In this document: piece after piece, positions 22,904-35,364 of the stretch | Numbering within the stretch: position 1 is the first letter of the stretch | Layout of the letters: each line of letters opens with the position of its first letter | Origin: Wurfbainia villosa | Taxonomy: Eukaryota; Streptophyta; Magnoliopsida; Zingiberales; Zingiberaceae | NCBI GenBank assembly: GCA_025175895.1 | Contig: CM045997.1 | Coordinates: 107,866,479-107,930,478, forward strand | Direction: 5' to 3' | Length of the DNA: 64,000 bases | Made by a program: the position numbers and the translations under genes | Notes under the pieces: model-generated | What the model was told of the DNA's origin: nothing | Database searches by the model: none | Seen by the model: only the letters and a program-made list of their open reading frames with translations

Positions 22904-24790
22904 ATCTCTCAACATATTAACCTAGCGGGTAAACTAAAGTAATACCCTGAACGATCAATTATCTGTCGATCCGATCCAAAGGCTCCCCGCAAGTCTCGGC
23001 CTTTCTCCGAATAGGAGAAGATCAGATCCAACAATCCGCGACAAAGCGGTTGCATTTCTACGATGAATGATCTGAGGATTTTTCCTAGATCATTCTATCC
23101 CATCACTAAATCCTACGAGTTGCAACTGTAGAATACAAAATAGATATGACCATCGTCGTATACTCTCTCCTCTGTACAAATCAAATCACATCTGGAGGTA
23201 ACTGTTGTTGATGTCTACATGAGTCTTCTACGATGTCTTCTACTGATACATCTGCATAAGTCACTTCCCTTGAAGGGAAGTATCACGGAACTCCAACCAC
23301 ACCTGAGGTGGTAGATCGCTGCTGACGAAATAACCCAATCTTCGGTGCTGATCTCTACTGTCGAGATGGTGCATCACCTTCCCGGAATACCCCGGATAGT
23401 CTTCAACTGAATCTTCAAAGTACACCTCCTCCACTGTACTGGTTGCTCATAATAGCAATGGTTGAACTGATCCAACGGATAATCTGACTTCGCGTGTCTT
23501 CGTGATCCGCACTGCACGTAAATAATCCCTTCGAAGTCTTTATTCTGATTTTGCTGATATCCACGAGAACATCCTGATGATCTGCGGTTGGTCTTCTATA
23601 ATCAGAAAATAGCTCAAAGCCTATGACTCTGATCTTGCTCCTTTATCCCACAGTCGGAGACTTCTGACTCTATTAAGTTGACCTGCAATATTTGCTTATC
23701 GGTCTCCAACTCTTAAACCCTTGTACGGAGTCATTTCTAAACTCCTGTCACAATCCAACGTCTTCTGGCAAGATTTGATAGAAGATCCCGGCATCCTAAT
23801 CCAACTATAAGCCAATAACTTTGGGTGGCTTTAATCATCCATTCATCTTCTTGAGTTATTAGGTGGTCGTAACATCTGCAAGTCTCACGACTCTGCACAA
23901 TACACTATCACTAACCGATCACCCTTTCTTGAAGCTCAAGAATTCCTTACAATGTGTCACTAAAAGTGACACGGGGAAATACTCTCTTTCAACATCACTA
24001 AACAATGATCAAGTGATATATTATTTTCCGAAGATTATTTTCTGCATTTATCACCAAATACCGACTTGATCCCGATAATGGTATGCAAACAACTCTTCTT
24101 TCTCGGTATAACATGAGTTAAGTACTCAAAAGTACTCTCAAAGTTATACAACTCAGTACGAACAACTCAGGGATAAAATCCCTATGAGACACCGTAACCT
24201 AGCTTTCCGCTATCTGCATCAACAATAGTCAATTTGTCTTGTCCATTACCCAACGGGTAATGATCTGACTAGCATAATTAGTCAAAACCTCTAAGACTGC
24301 AGTCTCTGATTTTTCACGAGAAATGTGACGACTTGACCCCTATTTTCCGACTCGGTATCAGTCGGTTCTCAAAGGAAAATCGCCTTTTCGACACAGGTTC
24401 AAGACTCACAAACTTAATAGGTCGTTTCTGGGGTCAATTCATACCACGGTTATGAACAATAACCAACAAACTACAGGTTATTCCCTGTTATAAGCATCCA
24501 AATGCATAGCCAACAAAACTGGGAGTATAAACACTAAGGTAACTCCGGTTGGTCGCCTCGGTGGACGACCCCTACTACAAGTCTGCACAAGTGTCATAAC
24601 TCTATTGTATACACATACTGATCAAGTTTAGATAAATATCTACTAAACCATAAGTTTTCAGGAATTCTTACCTCGTGCTGCTTGGAGCTCAGGCCGCTAT
24701 CCATCTCATCTCAAAAACCAAAACCGAATAAATCGACTCCCGAGAATCCAAGACTCGACACAAAAATAACATTGTATGACATCGCAGAGG
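22904..24790 (-). pseudogene. gag: Decayed gag/protease region and leader of element B
   Basis: No long frame remains. A recognisable remnant is a zinc knuckle at 23476-23523, reading Y-V-Q-C-G-S-R-R-H-A-K-S-D-Y-P; two of the three Cys positions are Tyr. Homologous knuckles in C (31444-31494) and E (51226-51276) keep the first Cys but share the final Tyr. The part next to the priming site (24560-24790) is leader. Confidence 0.65.
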
Positions 24791-24802
24791 GCTCTGATAC
24801 CA
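24791..24802 (-). other. Primer-binding site of element B (tRNA-iMet type)
   Basis: Minus strand TGGTATCAGAGC, separated from the LTR end (24810) by the spacer actttag. The same spacer is found at 52575-52581 and 44672-44678. Confidence 0.9.
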
Positions 24803-25638
24803 CTAAAGTTGTCACGCCCTGAGAGCATGCCGAGCCGAAAATCAAACGGACGACATCTCCCCTGTACGTAGCAACATTTTGGGTTAATACAAGGTCGGTA
24901 GGCCCATAATAACAACATAACATATAAATATGAAAACAACCACAACAATATAACAACTAATTACAACAACTACACAGCGGAAACATAAAACACAACAATA
25001 TCAATCCCACATATGCATACCGGTATGACTAACACATCACAACAACATGGAACCTCGACAAAATTCGAATATACAACATGTACATCACGAAAACTCCAAA
25101 ATACAATACACAACGGACGGAAAGCCCAAAACAAACACGGGAACCTCGAAGGTGAGATGAGATGTCAGCCAGCGGTGCTCCAAGCCGTCACGAAGTCTTC
25201 TACCTTTTACCTGGGCGACAGAAAAACCCAGGGTCCATTGGAGTGGTGAGTGAAACTCAGCAGGTAATAGAAAAACATGCATATATGTAATATCACATGT
25301 ATTTCAACAACATAATCTAGAGGTACAACAGGTATATCAACATAGTATATAAATACAAGCATATACCATCTAACCAAATGAACAACGTAAAATGCAAACA
25401 TACCTGAAGTCTGCTACGCTACTTTGATCCAACCTGAACATATATCCAATATATATATAATAGGAAGAGTAAGATCAACTCACAATATACTTAAACTATA
25501 GGTCAAGGTATATAATGGTCTGTCCAAACATATACCAGTACCCGACACATCCGTATAACAAATTCAAGAAGCATGCATGAATATGATGTACAACCAAATG
25601 CAGCAAGCATAATACAATCAAGTGCAACATCACAATAA

Positions 25639-25684
25639 GCATATATATAAAGACTGCATCTATATATATAATAATATCAACCAT

Positions 25685-25754
<70 letters not shown>

Positions 25755-25802
25755 ATGGTTGATATTATTATATATATAGATGCAGTCTTTATATATATAT
25801 GC
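25639..25802. repeat. Long AT-centred palindrome in B 5' LTR
   Basis: The left arm (gactgcatctatatatataa then taatatcaaccatcc) is repeated in inverted order at 25751-25790, around a central (AT)n run of about 65 bp. The match is exact apart from a 2-nt slip at the outer edge. The 3' LTR of the same element has only the left arm, so the inverted copy arose after the LTRs separated. Confidence 0.95.
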
Positions 25803-26317
25803 ACAAGCATATATATATATACACAAGCATATATGTATATATATATATGGTAATATGCAAAGCGCCATCAGATATGGCAATGCAGCATGCATGGTCATGC
25901 CTGCTCACCCCTACTCGCTACCACGACCCCAGTGTGGCCTAGGTGGCACGACATGACAACTGTCCCAACTCACACCAACCACTGCTATAGAGTGGCCAAG
26001 TGGGCAGTATGATCAAGTAGCATATGAGCGTAAAGAGCTCGCTACACAACGGGGGTCTCTGCTGTTGGCCACTCCGACTAACACTACCAATGAGTGGTCG
26101 AGTACCACGCACCCAGGACAACTGCACACAACTCCAACTACCACCGTCTATAGTGGTAGAGTGCGGCACAACAGATGCTCTGCCCTCACACCAGTTACTC
26201 CTCGGGGAGTGCTCTGGGAGGCAAGATGACTACGACTCTCTCAACCCCAAGAGAGACTATGTCATCAGAATGCATGCAAATGACATGAGTATTCTGTCAC
26301 ACGTACAACAATCTACC

Positions 26318-26601
26318 ACAGACTCTCTGTTCAGCAAAGAGTCATACCCATCTAATCAATACACTCTCTAACTTGTAAAGAGTCATACTCAACTGATCAA
26401 TGGACTCTCTATTCTGTAGAGAGTCGTACTCGACTGATCATAACTCTCTCTCCAATAGAGAGTCATACTCAACTAATCGACGCACTCTCTATCCTGTAGA
26501 GAGTCATACTCGACTGATCATAACTCTCTCTCCAATAGAGAGTCGTACTCAACTGATCGACACACTCTCTATCCTGTAGAGAGTCGTACTCGACTAATCG
26601 T
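26318..26601. repeat. Tandem hairpin array in B 5' LTR
   Basis: Seven units of actctctatcctgtagagag followed by tcgtactcgactgatc, equivalent to 16023-16301 but uninterrupted. Each can fold into a short stem-loop. Confidence 0.9.
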
Positions 26602-28675
26602 GTCAAGCTGGGACCACCGGTCCATAGCTACACACTAATCACCCTTCACTTAACCATTACACAACACCTGGTTGGTAACAAATATGCAACATACGGGTAT
26701 TGGAAATAAATCTTACATTTAGGGCATTACCTACCCATAGATGACCTTTTTGCCAATTTATAAATTGGGTCATCCCTCGTACTAACATTTACACCCTGCT
26801 AAACATCTAGACCAATTTATATCACATCTATGACTCTTAAATCATGATAGGGAATATGTGATATCAACAATTGAGTATAAATACATCCAACGATAAGTTC
26901 AAGCATAAGATAATAAGAGCAGGGTCAAGATAATATGAACACCTAACATGCTCATATTTATGACTAAATCTGAATGAATTAAAACTACCTGACCAGGGTA
27001 GGAATTACCCACCTGCTGTAATGCTCGAAACAATGAAGTCCTCACGGTCGCGGACCTGACTCGTATCCACGTCCTGCAAATATCAAACATTATGATTAAG
27101 TGCAAGCATATCAACGAATGATCAAATCGAAGCCTACATCGACTTCATATCCCGATCATCTAGATTGATCTAGTTACCCAATTAACCTAATCAATCCTCA
27201 ACACTAATCCCTCAGCTTGTATAGTTAACACCGTAATTAAACCCACCGATCTCCAATTAGCCATTATGCTAACCTACCACATTCACCTCCATACGTCAAT
27301 TCCTACATTGACAGAACGGTTCACAACCCAACACAACTCCCTAAACATTTAAACTACCAATCCCAACCCCACTATGGGACATAAACAGGACATCACAACC
27401 CATCACAGCCACACCAATTAGGGATCTAACTATTGATACACTTCGTTAAAACCAACACTCTTCAGTTCCTCCCCACACAATCCCAATCGGCCAAAATTCC
27501 AACACCGATCGCACAACACAGAACCACCCCCTCATCCAGTAGACAACATAAGAACAACAACATGAATCTAAAATAACCATGTTGAATAGTAGAGAAGAGG
27601 AAAACAACCGAGAGTATATCTGAATTCAACTTCACCGGCAGCCAATCCCCAAACCTAGTAGCCTCCTTTCACCCACCAACTTACTACCAAAAACCACAAT
27701 TGAAACCTCAACGGCAGCAGCAAGATCCCCAATCACTGTCCAAATCAGATCGAGCTCGGTTAAGGGAAAGAACCATATCTTGGAGTTGATTTCGTCCAAG
27801 GTAGTAAGAAACTTAGCCCTTACTCGAAACTGAACTTCACCGGTGGTACTCCTCAACTGCTCTGTTCGCCGACCACAGCTCCACCTCCGGCCGGAACGAC
27901 CAATCGCAGTGACGCTGTCTCCTTGCTACTCGCGGGAGAAACAACGAGCTTTGATGTAGAGATCGACCGAAATTAACCAAGAATCATGCCCTTACCTTAC
28001 TCCGGCGACAACCGTGAAAGCCCCTTCCTCCGACGCTCTGCTCACTACCGCCCCCTAGCTGCTACCAGCCACTCTTTGCTCCCATCGGCCACACTTGCCG
28101 GAATCTCGACCGAAGAAGACTGCCGAGGGAAACTGGCCGCTGCTTGCAGAGAAAGGCGGTTGTGGTCGGCGAGGTATCGAGAGGGAAGGGAGCTCACGAG
28201 AGAGGAAACAGTGAGGAGAGGGAGACTACGATGAAGGGAGAAGGAGATGGCTGGATCGAGCGGAGATCGGGATGGATCGGGCACCGACAATAATAACGAG
28301 AAGCACTGAAACGATGATGACTAAGAGGAGAGGTCACGTCTGATCGAGAGCAACGAGAAGAGTGTTATTGTCGCGACGACTGGAAACGCTCGAAGAAAAA
28401 CCAACCGGTGTGGAGGAGAAAGCGGCGTGAAACGGATGGGGTTAAACGCGTCGGGTTTTGGTTTGGGTTCGAGCATTAAAAACCGGCCAAATAATTGAGC
28501 TAGCTCAAGTCTAACCCCAATCATCTATTTAAGTCTTAATCTTCCTCCTAACCGATCATATGAACTCCAATTAAATTCCAAAAAATTTCTAAAAACTCTA
28601 AAAAAATTCCACAAGACAATTTATCAATTAACGAGGAAATATTTTATTTTATTTTATTTTTCTCGGTATTTTACA

Positions 28676-29350
28676 TGCAGGGTCTTCCGTATAAGGCCTC
28701 GAATGGAGCCATCTGAATAGAAGAGTGGTAGTTGTTGTTATAGGCAAATTCCACTAAATGAATGTCGTCCTCCTAACTGCCTCCGAAATTTATGAAATAG
28801 GATCTCAATAGATCCTCCAATGTCTGAATGGTACATTCAGACTGTCCATCAGTCTGTGGATGAAATGTGGTACTAAGCCGAAGCTCTGTGCCTATGGCCT
28901 GCTGAAGACTTTGCAGAAATGGTGAGGTAAATCGCGGATCTCTATCAGGTATGATACTCAAAGGTACCCCATGCAACCTGATAATCTCTCGGCAGTACAA
29001 CTCTGCCAGATGATCCAATAGGTCCGTCCCACGAATATGCAGAAAGTGAGCAGATTTGGTTAATCGATCCACGATCACCCAAATCGCATCATGTCCTTTA
29101 CGGGTTCTAGGCAATCCCGTAATGAAATCCATAGTGATATGCTCTCACTTTCATTCCGGAATCGGAATTTCCTGAAGCAATCCAGCGGATTCCTGATGTT
29201 TAACCTTCACCTACTGGCATACTAAACATCGAGCAGTAAAATCTGTTATACCTCTCTTTATACTATTCCACCAGTATAAACGTTTCAACTCTCGATACAT
29301 CCGAGTACCACCAGGATGTATAACAAATCTCGAACGATGTGCTTCCTGTA
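28676..29350 (-). pseudogene. pol: Gypsy integrase core and zinc finger (element C)
   Basis: It continues the pol fragment at 5338-5936 across the insertion of B. The minus-strand frame 29132-28773 shows the integrase core: MDFITGLPRTRKGHDAIWV with the first catalytic Asp, IIPDRDPRF with the second, and HPQTDGQSE with the Glu. The frame then passes through EFAYNNNYHSSIQMAPF and ends GRPC at 28676. Upstream (29290-29220) the zinc-finger block LYWWNSIKRGITDFTARC is readable. All three catalytic residues survive, but stops separate the blocks. Confidence 0.9.
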
Positions 29351-32060
29351 GCAACTCTTTCTTAACTGGATGCGTGTCCGGAACACACTATCCTTATCAG
29401 AGGGGAAATTATCTTTTTATAAGAGAAGTCCATCTACCGTCCAAAATCCACTCCACCACACACTCTATAAGTGTATGGGAGACTATAGCGACCAATCTCA
29501 CTTGTTGCAACTGTTCGCGTTCCAGCAACTCTATAGTAGCTACCCAGTAGCTAGTCAAAACTCCATGAGCACTTCTGCTCCATACCACTACTACACAAGA
29601 TCATATCTGCTAGAACCATGTCACGTGCCTAACAGCTTATCTCATAGTTTCTTAACGGGCGTAGGCATAAAATACGTCTCATGCAACTGTATCAGATTTG
29701 CTCCAATCCCTACAATGATGCATCTATGTACAGTACCCTTCCGTCCACACTGGAAGGATTAGCTAACACTAGTTCAAACATCAATCATCATCTAGGCCCT
29801 GAAATCTAGTTTCACAAGCTTCTGACCAAGTGATTTCCATCACCTCCTTGGTCAAACAAGTCCGTGGTATAGTAATGCTAAAAACATTTTATCCACATCT
29901 ACAGTAATAACCAAATCATACAAGGAAACCACCATCTACGGTGGCCAAGTGTGCAACTCCAACTACCACCCTCAACAGTGGCCAAGTTACGCAACTCCAA
30001 TAATCACAAACTGATCTAATCGTGTCCAAAATACACGATTTCTAAAATCCATGGACGACTAAATCGTTAAAAGTCTAACAACATAATCAAAAGCTCATTA
30101 AATTCATACCAAGAATGAAATTGTCGTCTCTACACACCTGCATCCTCTTTACTCAAACTGATGATATATCAATCATCACAATGACAATGATAATTGTATG
30201 ACACCATGTCACTACAATATCAATACTCCAGTCGTAAACCATCCCTGGATTATACACAGGTGTCCTTAGCTGATCTAAACAGATCATCTATCCACAATGA
30301 AGGATATTCATTTTCAACAACTACCGCATTCCATCATCGATAATCGATGTATAATCTCAAAGGTTCATCTCTCTTTTAACAAAGAGTTCCGGATCTTTTC
30401 TAGAAGAAATACTGGAACAGATAAATATCCCATCCTACACCTCTTATAATCGCAACTTACGTTCTTCCAATTTCCATAGTGTTTAGCAACACTATTACCA
30501 ATAAAATCATCTCCCAGTATGAGGTCTTCAATATCGAAACTATTCTCAAAATCACTTCGACCGCATACTCCACTTGCCTATACAGTGGTAAGTCTGGAAG
30601 TGCATCAGAAACTACATCCGAATACTCTTGGATTATACGTACATCCGAGAGGCATATGATACCATCATTTCAACAATTTAACTATCCGTAAGGATATTTA
30701 TACAGTAAAAATATGTCTATTAAAGTCCAAGGGCATCCCTTGACTTCTAAATTGTTGGTCAACATCTCGTCTAATGGTAAAGATACCACCGACCCACAAG
30801 TCGATGTATAGGAACCCTTCTAATCTGAAGTAAGAATGTTCTAGACAAGGATACCTATAAACTACAAGTATCTCTCAATATATTAACCTAGAGGGTAAAC
30901 TAAAGTAATACCCTGAACGATCAATTATCTGCCAATCCGATCCAAAGGTTGCATGCAGGTCTCAGCCTTTCCTCGAAGAGAACGGGATCAACTCCAACAT
31001 TCCGCAATAAAGCAGTAACATTCCTGCGATGAATGACCCCGGGATTTTCCTAGATCATCTGATCCCATCACTTAATCCTACAAGCTAAAACTGTATAATA
31101 CAGAATAGATACGACCATCGTCGTATACTCTCTCATGCGTACCAAGTCAATCCACGTCTGGGAGGTAACAGTTGTTATTGTCTGCATGATGTCTTCTAAG
31201 GTGTCTTTTGCTGATACTGCTGAGTAAATCACTTCCCCTGAAGGGAAGTATCAAGGGACTCCAACCACGCCTGAGGTAGTAGGTCACTGCTAGTGAGATA
31301 ACCCAATCTTCTATGATAATCTCTGCTGTCGAGACTGTGTATCATCCTCCCAGAACACCATTGATAGTCTTCAACTGAGTCTTCAAAATACATCTCCTCA
31401 ACTTTACTGGTTACTTACAATAGCAACAGATGAACTGATCCTATGGATAATCTGACTTCGCGTGTCGTCGTGTCCCGCACTGCATGCACATAATCCCTTC
31501 GGAGTCTTTCTTCTGCTTTCGTTGATAACCTGAGAAAGTTTTGACGATCTGCGGTTGGTCTTCTTTGATAAAAAAAAGACTCTTCCAATAGTAGCTCATG
31601 GCATATGACTCCGATCTTGCTCCTTTTATCCAACATTTGGAGACTTCTTATTCAAATAATTTGACCTGCAATATCTACTTATCGGTCTCCAACTCTTAAA
31701 CACTTGTACGGAGTCATTTCTAAACTCATGACTCGATCCAATGCCTTCTGGCAAGATCTGATAGAAGATCCAGACATCCTAATTCAAATGTAAGCCAATA
31801 ATATGTGGGTGGCTTACAATATCCATTCACCTTCTTGAGCTATTAGGTGGTCATAACCTCTGTAAGTCTCACGACCCTGCACAATACACCATTACCAACC
31901 GATCACCCTATTAGAAACTCAAGAATTCCCTGACAATGAGTCAAAGGAATAACACAGGGAAAATACCCTATCACAATATCACTAAACCATGATCAGTGAT
32001 ATAATATTCCCCGAAGGTTATTTCCTGCATCTTCCACCAAGTATTGGCTTAATCCCGATA
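29351..32060 (-). pseudogene. Decayed pol/gag interior of element C, truncated
   Basis: Homologous to the interiors of B and E but without the 2-kb H insertion. A gag zinc knuckle remnant (31444-31494) reads M-C-M-Q-C-G-T-R-R-H-A-K-S-D-Y-P, with Tyr in place of the last Cys. Homology to E stops at 32060 (ccgata), about 0.7 kb short of the expected priming site; plus-strand Gypsy sequence follows directly. Confidence 0.7.
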
Positions 32061-32509
32061 CTGACACTTCTATCCAAGGGTTGGGTGCAATTCTTATGCA
32101 GTCCAACCGTGTGGTATCTTATGCCTCCCGTCAACTAAAGGATCACGAATTATCCAGTGCACAATCTGGAGTTGGCAGCCATCATTTTCGCGTTGAAGAT
32201 ATGAAGGCACAACTTATATGGAATTACATTTGAGATCTACACAGACCATAAAAGTCTGAAATATCTGTTCATACAGAAAGAGCTGAACATGAGACAGAGA
32301 TGGTGGATGGAATATCTAAAGGATTACGACTGTATAATCCATTATCATCCGGGAAAAGCTAATGTGGTAGCAGATGCGCTGAGCAGAAAGTCTCGTGGGT
32401 TTCTGGCCAGTTATCTAACAGTAGTTACCGATCTAGTTCGATAGTTCTCTGAGTTAGGATTGTCTAAACAAGGTCACACATCCCGGGGAGTATTGGTTTC
32501 AATGGTTGC
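32061..32509 (+). pseudogene. pol: Gypsy RNase H fragment (element D)
   Basis: The plus-strand frame shows D-T-S-I-Q-G-L-G-A-I-L-M-Q, VVSYASRQLKDHE, then in shifted frames LELAAIIFALK, ITFEIYTDHKSLKYL and HPGKANVVADALSRKS: the RNase H acidic residues and the conserved ADALSR end. The fragment is cut on the left by the inverted junction at 32060 and on the right by copia-2; integrase follows at 41895. Frameshift near 32150 and a TGA in place of Trp near 32205. Confidence 0.85.
32505..32509. other. Target-site duplication of copia-2, left copy
   Basis: gttgc, repeated exactly at 41895-41899 after the right LTR. Confidence 0.95.
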
Positions 32510-34702
32510 TGTTAGTAATATATGAGAGATGTCCTAAGGCAATCGCCTTATGTATGAACCATTTATATGATAAATGAAGATTCACTATTTGAGTATACAT
32601 GTTTTATGTATTTGATTGGATCTTAAACTCATTTACTGAATGTCCACGATACGATTCACAGCATGAGAGAATTTGTGATTGGATCACAACTAGTGAGTAT
32701 CTCTACATGTGTAATTGTGATGTATCGAAATTATCCCTAGTCGATGAATTGATGGATTTGGACACCATCAATTCTGTCGAGACTAGCACGAGGTATACTC
32801 CTTGGTGTATCCAAGCAGCTGATTCTCACTGGCTGGAGACATAGTGATGTCCGGAGTTAATCGTGGATGCTAGTTATGGTAACTAGTTCATTGGAGTGAC
32901 CAACCGTAAGACTTCATATGGTTCTCTGCATATATAGATATGTCAATGAAGTTCTTACTGTGGCTTAAGTGCGATGTTCCTTTGACTTGCGGTATTCAAG
33001 TCATCTTGATCATGGAGACTTATGCTTTGACATCTTAAGCAAACATCTCTAAGGAGATGTGGACCCGGGATGATTGGGTATAAGTCGAAGTGATCGAAGG
33101 TGTTTGAATAGCCTATAAAGGATTCACCACTCCTTGCGAGGAGATGTATACCTATGGCCTCTCGTCGGATTGTTACTAAAGTCTTTGGCCAAAGCATTAC
33201 ATGTTTAGAGTAAGGTACTCTTCGATACATGTGGAGTAACTAGAATCCGTAGGACGAGGAAATGATACTTGGGCTAGGTGTGACGAGTCACCTAGTGGGA
33301 TCGACAAAATAGACCATGTCCTGAACCAAGTGGGTATAAGATGAGTGAAGGGAATGGGGCACGATTCATTCAAGCCATCAAGGGTTTCGTAAATAGTTCT
33401 CGATCAACTGCTGATCTTTCTAATTGGGGATCATGATGTACTACTAGGTGCCACTCATGATCGTTCTATAATTAATGGTTAATTATAGACGGCCAACATA
33501 AACCGAGAACCTATTTGGTCACACGCACAACGAGTGTAATCCAAAGGATTTAAAATGAGCTTGAGAATGGGATTCTCAGACCGAGAGAAACTATGTTTGG
33601 TTGGACCAAACATAAAGCGAGCATGAAATTGTTTCAGTCGCAATGGAAGCGTGGATGGGCCGTGTCTTATGAAGACATAATGGATGGACCAAAATGGTTT
33701 GGTTCTAATCCAATGGATGAGAATAAACCAAAGGGTTTGGTTTATATTAAACGAATGAACCAAAGGTTGGTTCGGTTCGTTTTAACTTAAAATAAACCAT
33801 CATGGTTTGGTTTATTTTAACTTATCTTAATGGAGCGGGTTAACAGGCTTTATGGATATGATCCATTAACCATTAAGAGAATTAGTTCTCTATAAAATAG
33901 GGCTTAAACCCTAACCCTAAAACTAATCAAAATAGTGGCCGCCCAACCCATCCTCCTTGTTGTTGGCGTCAACAACAAGGGTTGCCGCCCAACTTGATTG
34001 AGCTGCTGCCATCTCCTTGTCGGCGTCCAAGTTTCGGCCGGTGAACCTCCGGCGACCCTCCGGTGATCTCCCTTGGGTTCGGTGTAAAGGTGAGCCTCCA
34101 TCTCTTCTTTAGCCGGCGCCTATTTCCTCCACCAAAGCTGTCCAGTTTTCTGGACAGCTTCTTCTCCTCTCGTCGGAGCGTCGTTTGGACGACGGTTAGT
34201 GCTCCGACAGCGGATAACATACCGGGATTTGATCTCCGGTAATCCTCTGAGGTGGAGGACGGCGATTCGTCAATCGGTTGACGAATACCTCTCCGGAGAA
34301 GCAAGTCTTGAGGACTTGTTTTAGGTCCGAATTTGGATTCGACCGTGATCATCTCGATCACGCCGCCTTCAACACGAGGCTAGTAACCCGTACGAAGACG
34401 AAGCTCGTGGCTTGGCGAAGTCATCCCGAGGAGCTCGGCGTGGATACGGATAGAGACGATTCTTACGAGAATCGTTCCGGTTGATGTCGTTCCCGCTACA
34501 CGTCATACGGAAGGTATAACGTAGTTTAATTTCTTTTATTGCAATTTTAATTTACAGTTATGTCTACACTTGTTGTAATAGCATGCGTGTGTTGTGTGTG
34601 TTGTAATAAATAGGAATATTTATTATTTTTATTGCTTCCGCTGTGCTCATGTTTACGAAACATGATCGAACACACACACGCCGCGGTGCCGGAAACCCAA
34701 CA
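32510..34702 (+). repeat. 5' LTR of copia-2
   Basis: Starts TGTTAGTAATATATGAG, ends ccggaaacccaaca. It includes repeated ggtttggtt motifs and their inverses (33590-33830), a TATA box at 33891 and a leader with GGCGTC/CCGGCG-rich sequence. The small open frame at 32599-32844 also occurs in the other LTR because the LTRs are copies; no domain is recognised. Confidence 0.95.
33891..33900 (+). promoter_or_regulatory. TATA box of copia-2 LTR
   Basis: tataaaatag preceded by ttctc and followed by ggcttaaaccctaaccc; the same box (tataaaaatag) is at 41076 in the 3' LTR. It would place the RNA start near 33925 and gives a repeat (R) region of about 0.8 kb. Confidence 0.75.
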
Positions 34703-34703
34703 G

Positions 34704-34717
34704 TGGTATCAGAGCCC
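34704..34717 (+). other. Primer-binding site of copia-2 (tRNA-iMet type)
   Basis: TGGTATCAGAGCCC one base after the 5' LTR. Confidence 0.95.
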
Positions 34718-34764
34718 AGGTTGTGTTTCGACATAATCGTAAAATGGTTTTGCGATAGTCATAA

Positions 34765-34900
34765 TGTATTTCTGGAAATTTTCTAAATTTTGGAAATTTA
34801 GAAGTATTTATGGAAATTTTTTAATTTTGGAAAGTCTAGAAGTATTTATGGAAATCTTCCACTTTTGGAAAGTTGGAAGTATTTATGGAAATTGATATTT
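34765..34900. repeat. Tandem array in copia-2 leader
   Basis: Three and a half copies of a unit of about 40 bp: aagtatttatggaaat, then a variable T-rich segment, then ttttggaaa. Confidence 0.85.
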
Positions 34901-35364
34901 TCCATAAATAAAATATTTGATTAGATTCTGGAAATTTGTTTCCTAATTTAATCTTGATTTGATTTGGGAAATCAAATCTTTAAAATATTTTATTTCCATA
35001 AGTAGTTTTGAAGATTTAGGAAATTGGTTTCCTAAATAGATTTTCCTTAATCAAATAATTCCATGAATAAAATATGTGATTAGATTTGGAAATTTGTTTC
35101 CTAATTTAATTATGATTTGATTTGGAGAATCAAATCTTAAACATATTTTATTTCCATAAATAGTTATGACATATAAGGAAATATTGTACATGACATAATT
35201 GTATGACATGTAGTTGCATTAGATGCATAACATAATGCCATGCGTGTCGTGACATGTAGATGTATGCCATGTATGCCATGCCATGTAGATAATAGTTATT
35301 TGCATGCAAAGAGGATGAGACATAAAACCTTTAAACAATATTAAAGCCTACACCTTCCATTAAT

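Larger units (their letters stand above)
5937..28675 (-). mobile_element. Nested Gypsy (chromovirus) element B
   Basis: A two-LTR element on the minus strand: 3' LTR 5937-18339 (split by copia-1), interior 18340-24809 (split by solo LTR H), priming site 24791-24802, 5' LTR 24810-28675. LTR ends are TGTCACGCC...TATTTTACA on the plus strand. The flanks are tactg (5932-5936) and tgcag (28676-28680), which agree at three of five positions and are best read as a mutated 5-bp duplication. The two flanks are contiguous integrase sequence of element C, which independently proves the insertion. The interior is untranslatable and the element is defective. Confidence 0.85.
24810..28675 (-). repeat. 5' LTR of element B
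   Basis: A 3,866-bp LTR, TGTCACGCCCTGAGAGC at the left and CTCGGTATTTTACA at the right. It matches the split 3' LTR throughout. It is longer mainly because of the palindrome and AT run at 25639-25860. It contains the hairpin array (26318-26601) and a GC-rich stretch (27620-28400). Confidence 0.9.

Noticed and set aside
32599..32844. Identical 81-codon plus-strand frame at 32599-32844 and 39777-40022
   Set aside because: Both lie in the two LTRs of copia-2, so identity follows from LTR duplication and is not evidence of selection.
33902..33925. Telomere-like aaaccctaaccctaaaac
   Set aside because: Only two repeats, inside the LTR just after the TATA box; also seen as single aaaccctaa words in other LTRs. 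Not an interstitial telomere.
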